Assembly (NCBI GenBank): GCA_964036665.1
Contig: OZ038526.1
Coordinates: 30,256,001-30,320,000 of the forward strand
Origin: Gordius sp. MW1
Lineage: Eukaryota > Nematomorpha > Gordioida > Gordea > Gordiidae
Length of the DNA: 64,000 nucleotides
Direction: 5' to 3'
The translations under genes were made by a program, and so were the position numbers. The notes beneath the pieces are model-generated. The model had not been told where the DNA came from. It saw nothing but the letters and a program-made list of their open reading frames with translations, and made no database searches. Position 1 is the first letter of the stretch. Each line of letters opens with the position of its first letter. This document shows, piece after piece, positions 34,146 to 44,821 of this stretch.

Positions 34146-34369
34146 ATGAATTATTATTAATAAATAATTTATATCGCTCTTAAATGAATATTATGGATAT
34201 TTATTTGCATTAGCATTCGGACCTTTGACATTATAAATTATTTCATATATGACCCCATTTTAGATTAGTCTTATTAATAGGTTATACTTATTTAACCACT
34301 TACGGACTGTGCCAAAGCAACGCTTGGCCGGGTACAGCTAGTATATTATATAATAAAACCTCTCCATGA

Positions 34370-35535
34370 GAGAGAAACAAATATGAATATAATTGAACCA
34401 TTTTGAAAGGAGGAAGTCGTGCAGATGAAAAAAATCATAAATATTAAGTTAATACACCAGATAGAGTACCAATGAAACCATGGCAACAAAAAGTAATCAC
34501 AACTATGAGAAACCTCCTGAATAATATAGTGGCAGAAGAGCAAATAACCGATCAATGGGAGCGAGCATAATAGTACCATTATCTAAAGAGAACGGAGACT
34601 TTAAAAAGTATAGCGCCTGCAGAGGTAACATTACTAACGTCCCACTTCTCTTTAAAATAGTAAAAGTAGGGAGCGGATATATAGGCTGAAATTCAAGTTC
34701 TTTCGGGTAGAACATATAACATAAAGGGTTGGCTCTAAGTAATTTATTCATTATAATATGGACACGATAACGAGGGACATACAAAAGCCATCGCTCTGGT
34801 CTATGTAATATGCCGATGATATGATACTCAGAGAGAAGGATATGGGGATTATTTAAAGAAGCATAAAAGTGGTCGAAATGCTTGGTTGGATAGGACTAAG
34901 TTCAATAATCAATTATTAGCAGAGTACACCGACCTTTAGTGGAACATGCCAAATTTATGTACTTTGAAATAAGCTTATATATCTGGATTTGATGCTGTAT
35001 CAAGAAGGAGGTTGCACAAAAGAAATCAACTAAGGGTAAAGAATGGTTTGAATGGTGTATCTTGTGTCTTAATGTCAAGAGGATGACAATATGACTAAAG
35101 CGAAACATACAAATCGATTGTAAAACTGGTGATTCTACGGAAGTGACAAGTGGGCAATAGTTAAAACAGGCGACGGAGATGTGGATGATATGTTGCCCTG
35201 GGATATATAAAGCTGAATATGGCGGGTGGATTGTCTTAAGGCAAAAGGAAAATTTAACCAATTTCAGACATTAAAAATAAGGTTAACGAGTGTGATCTAA
35301 CTACTAAAGTTTTAGATATACCAGTAACGGGAAGAAATCAAAAGGTCTACTCGTGCTGCCCCGAAAGGGCTATTAAGTCAAATATAAGGATCAATCAGGA
35401 AATGGCCCTTATTGAAGATGGAGGAAACTCACCAGTGTGGGACTAATTACAGGTTGAAGAAGAGAAGAAGTAGATTATTTGAGCCATGACATATTGAAGC
35501 TGAATCCTTAATGGCAACTAAACGAATATTTTTTG
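34370..35535 (+). mobile_element. Decayed RTE LINE fragment, plus strand
   Basis: Frame-shifting translation gives EEQITDQWER at 34535, a YADDMILRE catalytic box near 34810 and KWSKCLVG near 34870. A dispersed LMLYQEGGCTKEIN (34990-35025) is the counterpart of LMLHQDGGCATEVN in the 44.8-kb copy. Later come VLDIPVTGR and decayed tail sequence. Stops are frequent. It starts a few bases after the Helitron right end. Confidence 0.7.
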
Positions 35536-35639
35536 CCTAAAAATTTACAATATGGTGAATTTAAGGATCAAACATTAATTTAAGCAGAATGAAGATTATA
35601 TTGATATCTTCAATTGCAATTAAGGAGTTTAGTGTTCAA

Positions 35640-35813
35640 TCAAAGCATTTTGTCACACGCAGTATAAATACCACGCGATGACCTGAGGGCACCATTCATT
35701 TGTTTCTCACCTCACGTGCTAACCCTCAGCCAATCCCTTCTCGCTTATCCATAGTTCCACTCTGTCACCCCTCCTAAAAATTCTTGTGCGGAACTACCAG
35801 GCTAATATTTTAA
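35640..35813 (+). promoter_or_regulatory. Possible promoter/leader of the gag-RT element
   Basis: G+C content rises abruptly here. TATAAATA at 35663 lies about 160 bases before the first ORF, and the intervening leader is C-rich. No LTR partner or terminal repeat was found on the right side, so the left border is approximate. Confidence 0.4.
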
Positions 35814-36563
35814 TTGCTAAACTGTATGCCATTTACTAGATCCCAATCGCAAGATAGTGAACCCAGTAGAAACCTCTTCGGAACCACCAGGGAGATACCC
35901 TTCGACCCGCCTAATCGGCCAGCGCGAGGAGAGCTTACTCCAATCCAGAACAGAACCTTAACGGGGAACAATATGGAAGAGATTTTGGACAGGCTAGCGC
36001 GCAATCAAGAGCTTATGATGGAAGAGAACGCCATTACCCGGCGTACAAACGAATCTATGGTAACCCTTTTAGAGAGGTTATCCTTAAATGCAGGAGGCCC
36101 CACTACTTTGCCGGGGGCCTCTCAAGCATCCACCAGTATGCCTGCTACGGTGCAGATACTGCATGCACCAAAGCCTGCCCGTACGGCCCAGTCGGTGTGG
36201 GAAGATATACAACTACACAACAAGGGACTGGAAGAACTCACGGCAGACCCAGAGGCTAAAGTAGCTAAAAGGGACAGGCATGAAGCCAAATATGCGCTTC
36301 ACACAGCCAAGCTCACGGTGCCAAGCCAGCCCATCGAGGCTCTTATACCAATAGACGATCAATTAAAGACCCTCTGCCTAGCCATCAAATTTAATTGGGC
36401 TACTGCCACGCGAACGGACGCCACGTGGTTAGAAGAAATGAAATTTACCAATGTGGAGGTTTCAAGACAGGCTAAGAGGCAGTTTTTTCCATCGGCTGGC
36501 AGGGGAGGAAGCGGCGCGAAGAGCCGCAACTTCAAAAAGGGCGCGGCCCCTGCCCAGCGTTAG
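35814..36563 (+). CDS. Gag-like ORF1 of an unclassified retroelement
   Basis: This is an open frame of 249 codons with balanced G+C, unlike the AT-rich host sequence. An internal ATG at 35826 (MPFTRSQSQD) is a likelier start than the first. It has a predicted helical stretch (MEEILDRLARNQELMMEENA) and a second helical, charged region. The tail is basic and Gly-rich (SAGRGGSGAKSRNFKKG), which fits nucleic-acid binding by a Gag protein. There is no zinc knuckle. It overlaps ORF2 by 113 nt in the +1 frame. The Gag assignment rests on position, composition and the RT downstream. Confidence 0.6.
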   Translation: MLNCMPFTRSQSQDSEPSRNLFGTTREIPFDPPNRPARGELTPIQNRTLTGNNMEEILDRLARNQELMMEENAITRRTNESMVTLLERLSLNAGGPTTLPGASQASTSMPATVQILHAPKPARTAQSVWEDIQLHNKGLEELTADPEAKVAKRDRHEAKYALHTAKLTVPSQPIEALIPIDDQLKTLCLAIKFNWATATRTDATWLEEMKFTNVEVSRQAKRQFFPSAGRGGSGAKSRNFKKGAAPAQR

Positions 36564-37386
36564 GAAGCGCCTATCTGCAGCAGCAGCAAGTTGGGAAGTC
36601 GGGCCTTCGGGCTTACCGCTCCCGACGTGCGGAGTCGAAAAGAGGTCTCCCGCCTGGTTAAGGAATATTATCAACTTCCTCAGGGAGACACGCCGCATCA
36701 TCTTTTCGCCATCTAGCGAGGTAACACCCATCGAGGACCCTCATAACCAATCACCGCCATCATCGCCAAACATCATCAGGGATACCAACACCCCAAGCGA
36801 GGCGGCAACCAGAATCACCTCAATCGAAACGTCCCTCGGCGGGGACGCTGGCTCATCATCATTATGTGCAGTCATGAGAGCGCACAAGTTACTCTTCGAT
36901 TGGGGTAAAGCGGATACGAACAAGGCCCCGACGGGGGCGTTGGACATCAGGACCACGCGACTCAAGCCACATCCATTCATGTCTCGTTTCACGCTAAAGG
37001 TCGCTTTTGAAGGATTCAAAGCACCACTTGACAAACTCAAAATCCGGGCAAACGGGGGCTTATTCTGCCCCCCAAAACACAAGCGATTCTCCAAGGGATC
37101 CCCGGCGTATTTTACGGAAATGGAGAACGCAGGGGTCACGTCCAGAACGCCAGCCCTGGCGATTCGATCGGCAACTTTCTTCATAGCCAAAATAAATGGT
37201 GATGCAAGGGTCATTACGGACCTTGCCGAAGCATCCAAAAACTTCAAACCACACCCACTTAAACTATCAACGATCCCTCTCACAGCCAAGCAATTATCAA
37301 GGGCAAAGTTCGCAGCAAAGGTAGACCTTAAAGCCGTTTTCTTTTCAATCCCGGTCCACCCAACCACAAAGAATGGCTGGCTTTGA
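36451..37386 (+). CDS. Reverse transcriptase ORF2, truncated after motif A
   Basis: The frame is open over 311 codons. The N-terminal half is Pro/Ser/Arg-rich linker. From about codon 200 it has RT features: GGLFCPPKHKRFSKG, FFIAKINGDARVITDL (finger motif), and AKVDLKAVFFSIPVHP, RT motif A with the first catalytic Asp. It stops at TGA 11 codons after that Asp, where the sequence turns AT-rich. Palm motifs B and C (YxDD), RNase H and integrase or recombinase are absent. ORF2 would be reached from ORF1 by +1 frameshifting or by splicing. The clade could not be decided: DIRS-like, LTR and other RT groups share these motifs. Confidence 0.75.
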   Translation: MWRFQDRLRGSFFHRLAGEEAARRAATSKRARPLPSVRKRLSAAAASWEVGPSGLPLPTCGVEKRSPAWLRNIINFLRETRRIIFSPSSEVTPIEDPHNQSPPSSPNIIRDTNTPSEAATRITSIETSLGGDAGSSSLCAVMRAHKLLFDWGKADTNKAPTGALDIRTTRLKPHPFMSRFTLKVAFEGFKAPLDKLKIRANGGLFCPPKHKRFSKGSPAYFTEMENAGVTSRTPALAIRSATFFIAKINGDARVITDLAEASKNFKPHPLKLSTIPLTAKQLSRAKFAAKVDLKAVFFSIPVHPTTKNGWL

Positions 37387-38381
37387 TTCGGCTTAATAAT
37401 TGAATAAATTTCTTTCTTAAGTAAATCAGTTGGACTAAATCGACTGTTCAATAAGGTATTAGGATTTTTTACTGTCGTAAGTTATCATAACCCTATAAAC
37501 ACATGCTTAAAGATTATTTTGTAATTTTAATCTAAACCTATGCCGTATTAGGGGTTTTAAATCGCATTATATAAAACTAAGCTGACTAGTGTACAGCAAC
37601 ATATTTACATGTTTTGCATTTTAGCTAATCCATGGACTATAGTTAGCATGGGCGTAGCCAGCAATGGGATTAGGGGGGGGGGGCAATAAAGATCTATTGG
37701 GGCCAAAATGATCGTTTTTTGAAATTTTAGCCCTAATTTTAATAAGTTTCATCAAATTTTTGAACTCAGAAGGGGGTACCCGCCTTTCCCTGCCCCTTGG
37801 CTACATTATAGTTACCAATCTTTTACCCTCTTGAGACTAATGCAAAACTAGGCACTCAAAAATTAATGGTTGTTTTTAAACAAAGTATTGGGTTAAATTA
37901 TTGCTAACCTATTATATATTTGCCCTTCAGGCCCCAACTATTTATATATTTATGCTTTTATCGAAATGGCATTTCTAATAGCGTATACTATAACATTTTA
38001 AATTTAGTTTTCGCATTAAATAAGTAGAAGCAAAAAAATCAGGCGTGCTCTTCAAAAAATGTTATGTAATATTATCCAATTCTGTTTAGTGCTAATTATA
38101 AAATAACCTACTCTACAAGTCATTGTAACAGTGTTCCGTTTCCTATATATTCCATGATTGTTAGAACAAAGCGATAGAAGTATTTAACTTCTCTTAATAA
38201 TTTCTTCGTGGTTTACCCGTATTTTCATTTACATATATTCATCAATTTAAATAAAATATGATATCTTCCCATTCTTATAAAAAGCGAATCGAAACTTCTA
38301 ATAAACCTATAGCTCAAATAATATTAAGGAATTAAATGCTAGATGATAGTGTGTACAAATATTTTATTACATATAAAAGTA
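37387..38381. other. AT-rich intergenic region with a GGGCGTAGCC-type MITE
   Basis: A MITE lies at about 37646-37806 (CATGGGCGTAGCCAGCAATG, a G-run, and CCCTTGGCTACATTATAG at the right). No gene is seen otherwise. Confidence 0.55.
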
Positions 38382-40326
38382 TTAATAACTATTGTATTTT
38401 TTAAAAACATCCATAGGTACTTCATAGATATTTTCAGAGTTATCATTTTCGACATAATCCATTGATCTTGTAGAGCCTAAAATAGTTTCGTAACTTTTCA
38501 TTTTTTCCCTTTTTAATGTTTCATTCATAACAATTGGGCACGATGTTTGACTAACGTAGCAATTAGGGCCAAATCTTCTAACACCAAAGCTAAATTCATT
38601 GATGTTACCCTATATAAACATTTATATAATATATATGTGATCTGTTAATCAATCTTAGTTTATTCCACAATTTAAAAGTAATGTAAGTAAATCTACTATC
38701 AGCACTTTTTATATAAATAAAATTTGTTTTCAAACGCCATAAACGATTTATAATGTGATACTTGAGTCCAAGAACTTTTAACGGGAAACGAATGATTTCT
38801 AGCTAATTTCGCATTTTCTTTTAATAATATACCATTGACTGAAGTTTTATAATCACCATTAAAATCTTTCTTCACATCCAAATCCGACTTTTGCGTCTAA
38901 AATAGTTTAAATATTAGTATATCAGCCTAATTAATTAACTCTTTAAGCCTTGAAGTATTTTTATTGTTAATCTAGATAAGTTTACCTTTCCTCTATAGTT
39001 GATTAAATGATGTGTCTTAGTTGACAATATGTAATATATTGCATAAATCACCATAATTTAAATTGTCACTATTTACACTTAAATTGACTATAGTGAACGT
39101 TTATATACAATAGCTAGGGGTGTAGAGCTCATGTCTTAATAACAAATCGCAATTTTTTAACTAAGAATTACGATCCAACTCCTTTATACAAATTAAGATT
39201 TAACGAAATAATGAAAAACAATGTATTGATGCTAGCAAATGTGTTTCTATATATAATATAGTTTTAATCTAAAGACCGACAAAATACTTGTGATCGTAAT
39301 TAAATAATGGCTCAATAATTTATAACACCTATATTCTATACAATTTTCAAAATTTCCAACCTTATTAAACAACGTTCCATTAGGTTCATAGAAAACAAAT
39401 ATATTGCTTACTTTTTGATTAATTGCAGGTCTCCGACAGGATAAGCTTAAAATAGCCATCATCATAACAAAAAGCAAGATCCCCGATCCTAATAAAGTTG
39501 CACTAATTAATACACTCTTTGAGAAAGCTCTCCAATTCGTCTTCAAAAAACTCCAATTCTTAAGCACCAGGCATTTGTTTATCTGGCCATATAAAATATT
39601 ATGATTAGCAACATGGATGCTTTCATTTCCTATATCAATATTTCTATTCAACGACCAGCATATAAAGCTCGATAACGAAATGTCCTTATCTGTGTTTTTT
39701 CCTATTTTAATGGCCACAATTGACATATCATTATGACCGATAGTTAAGTTAATAGGTTTTTTCTGCAGTTGAAATTTAGTTTGATTGTAATTATCTTCCT
39801 TTCCACAACAAGTATTGGTGACGTTTAACAAAGTCTTATTAATATTATGGTGTAAAGAATTTTGATTTTGTATTAGGGCTTTAGTTAACTGCTGCCTTAT
39901 AATGTAATGAGTTGTGGTTGCAGTAGGGTTGACATGTGTACTATTAAGCCATTTATCATTATTATGTGCATATATTTTGAATTTTTTAATAAAAGAATTG
40001 CTATTTCTGACGAAGTTATTGCTATAATTGAATTGTAGTTTCGGAAAATCCGGACCAACTTTAAATTGAGTTGAATCAGTTGGAATGATGCTGAAGGAAT
40101 TTAACAATGAAAGGTTTGTTTGAGGATGTACCTTTTCGTATTTAATTTTATTTGTTAGGAAAACATTTTAAAATGGTACTGAATGTATGTTAAATTCTTT
40201 ATTATAACCCATTACCTGCATAACCTTGTTGTTAACATTTAATAATGAGTGATATTTCAGTTTAAATATTAGGAGTAGACTATTAAGCAAAAATACATAA
40301 ATTCGAAAAGTATTTAGGTAAAACAT
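38382..40326 (-). CDS. Type I membrane receptor-like protein with tyrosine-rich cytoplasmic tail (4 exons)
   Basis: Model on the minus strand: exons 40326-40216, 40131-39361, 38896-38762 and 38609-38382; every junction is phase 0 and the total is 414 codons plus TAA. Exon 1 encodes a signal-peptide-like MFYLNTFRIYVFLLNSLLLI. Exon 2 holds an ectodomain with about eight or nine N-glycosylation sequons (NLS, NYS, NST, NKT, NVT, NQT, NLT, NES, NWS). A transmembrane helix follows at about residues 243-269 (LISATLLGSGILLFVMMMAI), then CRR. The tail carries SYETILGS, MDYVEND and NIYEVPMD, candidate phosphotyrosine sites, YEVP fitting SH2 binding. No family was recognised. Donors at exons 2 and 3 are good; the acceptor of exon 2 (GAAAAG) is weak. 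Confidence 0.65.
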
Positions 40327-41014
40327 AAATTAATTTATGAACCTAAAATAGTATATTTTTATTTCCTCAACTCCATGCCAAAGGCTATTTTTTAATTTCT
40401 AAAATCAAAAAGCATCCGCATATCCAAGATCGAGCACAAGAGGTCAACTCAATATCTGTGACAAGAGTTCTTAAAATTTTGATTTGAGAAACATTGTATG
40501 CGTTATTATATCTCGTGTCACATTCAAACCATTTAAAGAATGATATTATTTGTTGATTTTATATTTATATATTAAATATATATAGATATTTGCTACAAGC
40601 GCTGCACGCTTATTTATATAACATAAATGTTTTTGAGCATTAAATATAATTCGTAATTAAGAGCGATTATAGGATTTTTAAAATAATTAAATAAACCATT
40701 CTTCTTTATGCAACATTAGCTAGAATACAAAATATACATTCAATAAAATTGGCATTATTTATACTTTCTATCATCACAAATTACTAAAAAATCTTATGCT
40801 TTTCTGTTGATGTAAATCAAGGGCAAGCCCACGTGAAATTAAATTTTGTGAAATTTAAAAATATAACACCGTCTGTATATATGATTTCAATGACTCTGGT
40901 CTTACGCTGCAGTACCTTTCGGAGGTTATTTCTAATGATGCTAATATTTTAAAGACAGAACAAGGGCTAAATTTTGTCTTTAAATGTAACACTCTTTGCA
41001 AATCAATTAATAAA
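40327..41014. other. AT-rich intergenic region
   Basis: This is the presumed 5' flank of the receptor-like gene. No other feature was recognised. Confidence 0.45.
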
Positions 41015-41345
41015 TATAAACTCGGGCCTTTGGCCCTCGTGGGAAGGGAAGGGAAGGCGGGAAAGGGAAGGGGAGAGGGAGGTGCAGGAGGGAAGGGGGA
41101 ACGAAACTCATCTATACTCCGTATAAACGTAGCATATTTGCTGTGCAATTTATGGGCGAGAAAGGTGGGAAGGGGCGAGAATGCCTTTAGGGGGGTATTA
41201 AATGCAAAAGATTAGTTAATTATTTATACAAATTTTCCATTTAATTAAAAAAAAATTTGTCCTTTCCGGGATTCGAACCAGCAATTAAGATACATGTTGG
41301 ATGGACGGGGGGACAACAAGAGCCCATAAATTGCATTTTTAATTT
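41015..41345 (+). repeat. Solo head and tail of the composite repeat family
   Basis: CTCGGGCCTTTGGCCCTCGTGGGAA at 41020 is the family's hairpin head. It is followed by G/A-rich sequence and CTATACTCCGTATAAACGTAGC, then TGTGCAATTTATGGGCGAGA. The right part has CCGGGATTCGAACC (B-box complement) at 41267 and GAGCCCATAAATTGCAT at 41321. No satellite monomers are present between the two. Confidence 0.75.
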
Positions 41346-41477
41346 TTTGTGATTAACGCTAACCTTAATTGTTTAGAGAAATTATAAGCTATTCGAAATT
41401 GAACATGCATGGTTCTTTTATATAAATGAGATATTTTTTAACGTGTAAAAATTAAATTACACAATGATAATAAATTT

Positions 41478-41666
41478 CAGCCTCCCCCCTGCGTAGCCAA
41501 GGCTTAGAAGGAGGCATAAAGTGGCGGCTGCCCCCCCCCCCCTAAATTTAAAAAACTTTAATATTTAAAAAAATTATGACTAAAATTTCAAAACATCAAT
41601 TCGCCCCTCCCTAAATCATTACTGCCCCCCCCCCCCCCTAAATTTAAATCTTGATTACACCCATGA
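41478..41666. mobile_element. GGGCGTAGCC-type MITE
   Basis: CTGCGTAGCCAAGGC at the left and TTGATTACACCCATG at the right enclose two C-runs and an A-rich core, the plan of the other copies. The ends are more diverged. Confidence 0.55.
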
Positions 41667-41699
41667 TTAAAACTATCGAAGTTATAAGAAATTGATTAG

Positions 41700-41914
41700 A
41701 TTTACAACGAATGAGATGGCCAAAAACAAAAATCAATATAGAATTAAAACGATCGCGCACCAACTAAGGGGCAATTATAACATCTGGGAAAGTTGTGTGT
41801 TAATAAATGGTGATGAAAAGTTTGTGGGATTTGAAAATAAGCTTATTTCTAAAAAAATTAATAAGCACACATTTAATTTAAAAATGTCAGATAATATTAT
41901 AATAAGGCAGCTGG
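41700..41914 (+). CDS. Possible isolated exon, unknown protein
   Basis: A 215-nt segment between TTGATTAG and a strong donor (CTGG/GTATGT) is open in one frame (phase 2 in, phase 1 out). It encodes, among others, NQYRIKTIAHQLRGNYNIWE and LINGDEKFVGFENKLISKK. The residue composition looks protein-like. No partner exon was found, and no family is recognised, so this is a weak call. Confidence 0.35.
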
Positions 41915-41937
41915 GTATGTGTATGGGACAAAAATGA

Positions 41938-42477
41938 TTTTAAAACAAATCGCAATTTATCTTAAAATGTTATTCAAAACGTATTTTAAAGTAGGTTCAA
42001 ACAATAACATAATGTGGACGTGTGGCTTAGGATAAGGCTTCGGGCCAACCAGTCTATGACAAACTAACTTTTCCATAGGAATTTTAAAATTGGAAATTTC
42101 AAAAGTTGAGTATTGACCTAACAGAGGCTAGTTACCTAGAATGGAGATTTACAAAAGGGTTTTTCAAGGTGGCCTATATTTTTTCAATCTCATTCTCCGC
42201 ATGGATGACGGTAAGATCTCACTAAATTTGGAACAATAATTCAACTAGGGGAGCGCGAGTTGAAATTTAGTAATCAAGGGAGCTGGGTAGAGAGTAGTAA
42301 AAAGCGTGTGATTTTTACGGTAGCTAACTGCTTCCCCTCCCTTCCTCAATATATGCACAGTTCCAAGGCATTTTAAGAGAGGTAATTAATTTTAAATGCT
42401 GATTTGGTGTCAATACTTAAATTTCAACTAAAAAAGGAGATATAAGACATCTAAATAAAACGTATGTAAATAAAAAA
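41938..42477. other. AT-rich spacer
   Basis: No gene or repeat was recognised. It precedes the second composite repeat. Confidence 0.4.
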
Positions 42478-44262
42478 CTCGGGCCTTCGGTCCTCGTGGG
42501 AAGGGGGAGAAGGGAAGGGAAGGGGGGACGACTCATCTGTACTTCGTATAAATGTATCAAATTTGCTATGCAATTTATGGGCGAGAAAGGTGGGAAGGGG
42601 CGAGAATGCCTATAGGGGGGTATTAAATGCCTAATGATTAATTAATTATTTATACAAATTTTCCATTATAGGCAAAATGTAATATACGCAAAATGTAATA
42701 TAGGCAAAATGTAATATAGGCAAGGGTTAGGGTTAGATTTAGTGTTTGCATCTAGTTGCGTATTACATTAGTTTTTATGGCCTTTAGTGATTATGGGTCT
42801 AACAAACATTATATTATAAAACAACACAATGTTAAGAATTTGCAGAATTGTTGGGAGAAATTTTTTATTGAATTTGAACAATTTTTAATTAAAAAAATCA
42901 AAAATTTGGCCAATGGTCACTTTTTCTCTATTGGTCAGTACCAACAGATACTCTATAAGTCAATGATAGCCAAAAAAACGGGAAAAAAATTTTGATGCTC
43001 ACTTTGGCCAATGGTCATTTTTTTCCATTGGTCAGCAGCCAGCACACGGTAAAAGTGGATATAAATTCATAAGAGTAAAAAAAACGAAAAAAAAATTTTC
43101 GAATCACATTTTGGCCAATGGTCATTTTTTTCCATTGGTCAGCAGCCAGGACACGGTATAAGTGGATATAAATTCATAATAGTCAAAAAAAAACGAAAAA
43201 AAAGTTTTCGAATCACATTTTGGCCAATGGTCATTTTATTCCATTGGTCAGCAGCCAGCGGACGGCCAAAAAGTCATAATAGCAATGGTAGGAACAGGAA
43301 CAATCATAATAGTCAAAAAAAACGAAAAAAATAATTTCGATTCACATTTTGGCCATTGGTCATTTTTTCCATCGGTCAGGAGCCAGCGGACGGCCCAAAA
43401 GTCATAATAGCAATGGTAGTAACAGGAACAATCATAATAGTCAAAAAAAACGAAAAAATAAACTCGGATTCACATTTTGGCCAATGGTCATTTTTTTCAT
43501 TGGTCAGCAGCCAACGGACGGCCAAAAAGTCTTATTATCAATGATAGTAACAAGAGCAATCATAAGAGTCAAAAAAACTCCGTGATTCTAACCTAAAAAC
43601 TAGTTAAATTGCATAGCAATTAAAAGTAAACACCTTTTATTTATGTTTATTATATAACATTGGTCAGCAGCCAGCGGTCGGCCAAAAAGTCATAATAGCA
43701 ATGGTAGAAACAGGAACAATCATAATAGTCAAAAAAAACGAAAAAAATAATTTTGATTCACATTTTGGCCAATGGTCATTTTTTTCATTGGTCAGCAGCC
43801 AGCGGACGGCCAAAAATTCTTATTATCAATGATAGTAACAAGAACAATCATAAGAGTCAAAAAAACTCCGGGATTCTAACCCCAAAACTAGTTAAATTGC
43901 ATAGCAATTAAAAAGTAAACAACTTTTATTTATGTTTATTATATAACTAGTTAAATTGCATAGCATTAAAGTAAACAACTTTTATCTATGTTTATTATAT
44001 AATAGATAATTTAACAAATCTTATATATAACACACCGAGGGAGATAAAGATGAGGGGTGGGGCACCTCTTATGCATTAATTTTAAAAATAACACAGCGAG
44101 GGAGATACAGATGAGGGGTGGGGCACCTCTTTCTCATGCATTAATTTAAAAAATCGATAACCTAATATACCCAATGCAAATAGATAGGAGGGTAACGGAC
44201 GGACGGACAACGGACGGACGGATGGACAACAAAAAACGAGCCCATAAATTGCATAGCAATTA
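42478..44262 (+). repeat. Composite repeat B: hairpin head, telomere-like motif, satellite monomers, B-box, tail
   Basis: Order: hairpin CTCGGGCCTTCGGTCCTCG (42478), G/A-rich arm, TTTGCTATGCAATTTATGGG (42561), three GCAAAATGTAATATA units (42670-42720), GGGTTAGGGTTAG (42725), the complementary GCGTATTACATTAG (42757), and then satellite monomers (42905-43575 and 43665-43870). CCGGGATTCTAACC, a mutated B-box complement, ends the second set. The tail has AGTTAAATTGCATAGCAATT repeats, two GAGGGAGATA...GGGGTGGGGCACC units, (GGAC)n at 44195-44225 and CCCATAAATTGCATAGCAATT at the end. Copy D at 56.5 kb follows the same order with high identity, so this is one amplified unit. Confidence 0.88.
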
Positions 44263-44483
44263 ATAAAAATATTTTTGCCATGTTTTAAACAATAAATAGG
44301 CATGTGGGGTGGTAAGTTTACATTAATAACAAAAGCAGTTGCTATAACCAGATAAAATAGTGACATTAAATATAACAAATTATTCTTCACCCCCCCCCCC
44401 CCCACCATCTTAAAAACCAAATGTTAGTGCGAAGGTTTATTTAAATTAGTAGGTGTTCAAAAAATACGGATTATCCTAGTTAG

Positions 44484-44606
44484 CAGGGGCGTAGCCAGCA
44501 TTGGAATTACAGGGGGGCATTTTAGGGAGGGGCAAAATAAAAAAATTTTGAGAAATTTACAAATTTTTAGATTTAGAGTGCCTTCCCCTTGGCTATGGCC
44601 ATCTTA
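44484..44606. mobile_element. GGGCGTAGCC-type MITE
   Basis: CAGGGGCGTAGCCAGCATTG at the left and CTTGGCTATGGCCATC at the right surround a short core. The CAG start matches hAT ends. Confidence 0.65.
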
Positions 44607-44821
44607 GTTAAACTTAAGGAATCCAAAAATTATATTCAAATCTTGAGAAGGGTCGGTAAAAATTAATAAAAGACTTTAGCAGTAATTAAAAACAAATTAG
44701 ATTAAATTGAATTAAACCAATCTGAAAATTTCAATGGATCCCTTTTTATTGGCCAGAAGCCAGCAAACAGCCAAATAGCCTATATTTAAAATGTAGAAAA
44801 AAAAAATTTGCTACACTTTGG

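Larger units (their letters stand above)
27891..34341 (+). mobile_element. Near-complete autonomous-type Helitron with both termini, decayed
   Basis: The left end is TCTATGTATATAAAAATCTA, preceded by A. The right end is GGGTACAGCTAG, followed by T. This fits Helitron insertion between A and T, with TC at the 5' end and CTAG at the 3' end. A hairpin (GCCAA ... TTGGC, 34312-34328) lies about a dozen bases before the 3' end. Between them are the Rep-like HUH nuclease and a PIF1-type helicase, in the order and on the strand expected. The coding part is broken by frameshifts and stops, and two internal tandem duplications are present. Confidence 0.92.

Noticed and set aside
34346-35261. Three minus-strand ORFs of 77-119 codons
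   Set aside because: They are antisense to the decayed RTE fragment, whose motifs read on the plus strand.
36741-37451. 236-codon minus-strand ORF
   Set aside because: It is a shadow of the GC-rich RT frame on the plus strand, where recognisable RT motifs occur.
42756-42995. A conserved ORF starting MRITLVFMAFSDYGSNKHYI, found again at 56755-57180
   Set aside because: It starts in the head of the composite repeat and runs into satellite monomers. Its conservation is explained by duplication of the whole unit, and the codons merge into the repeat sequence.
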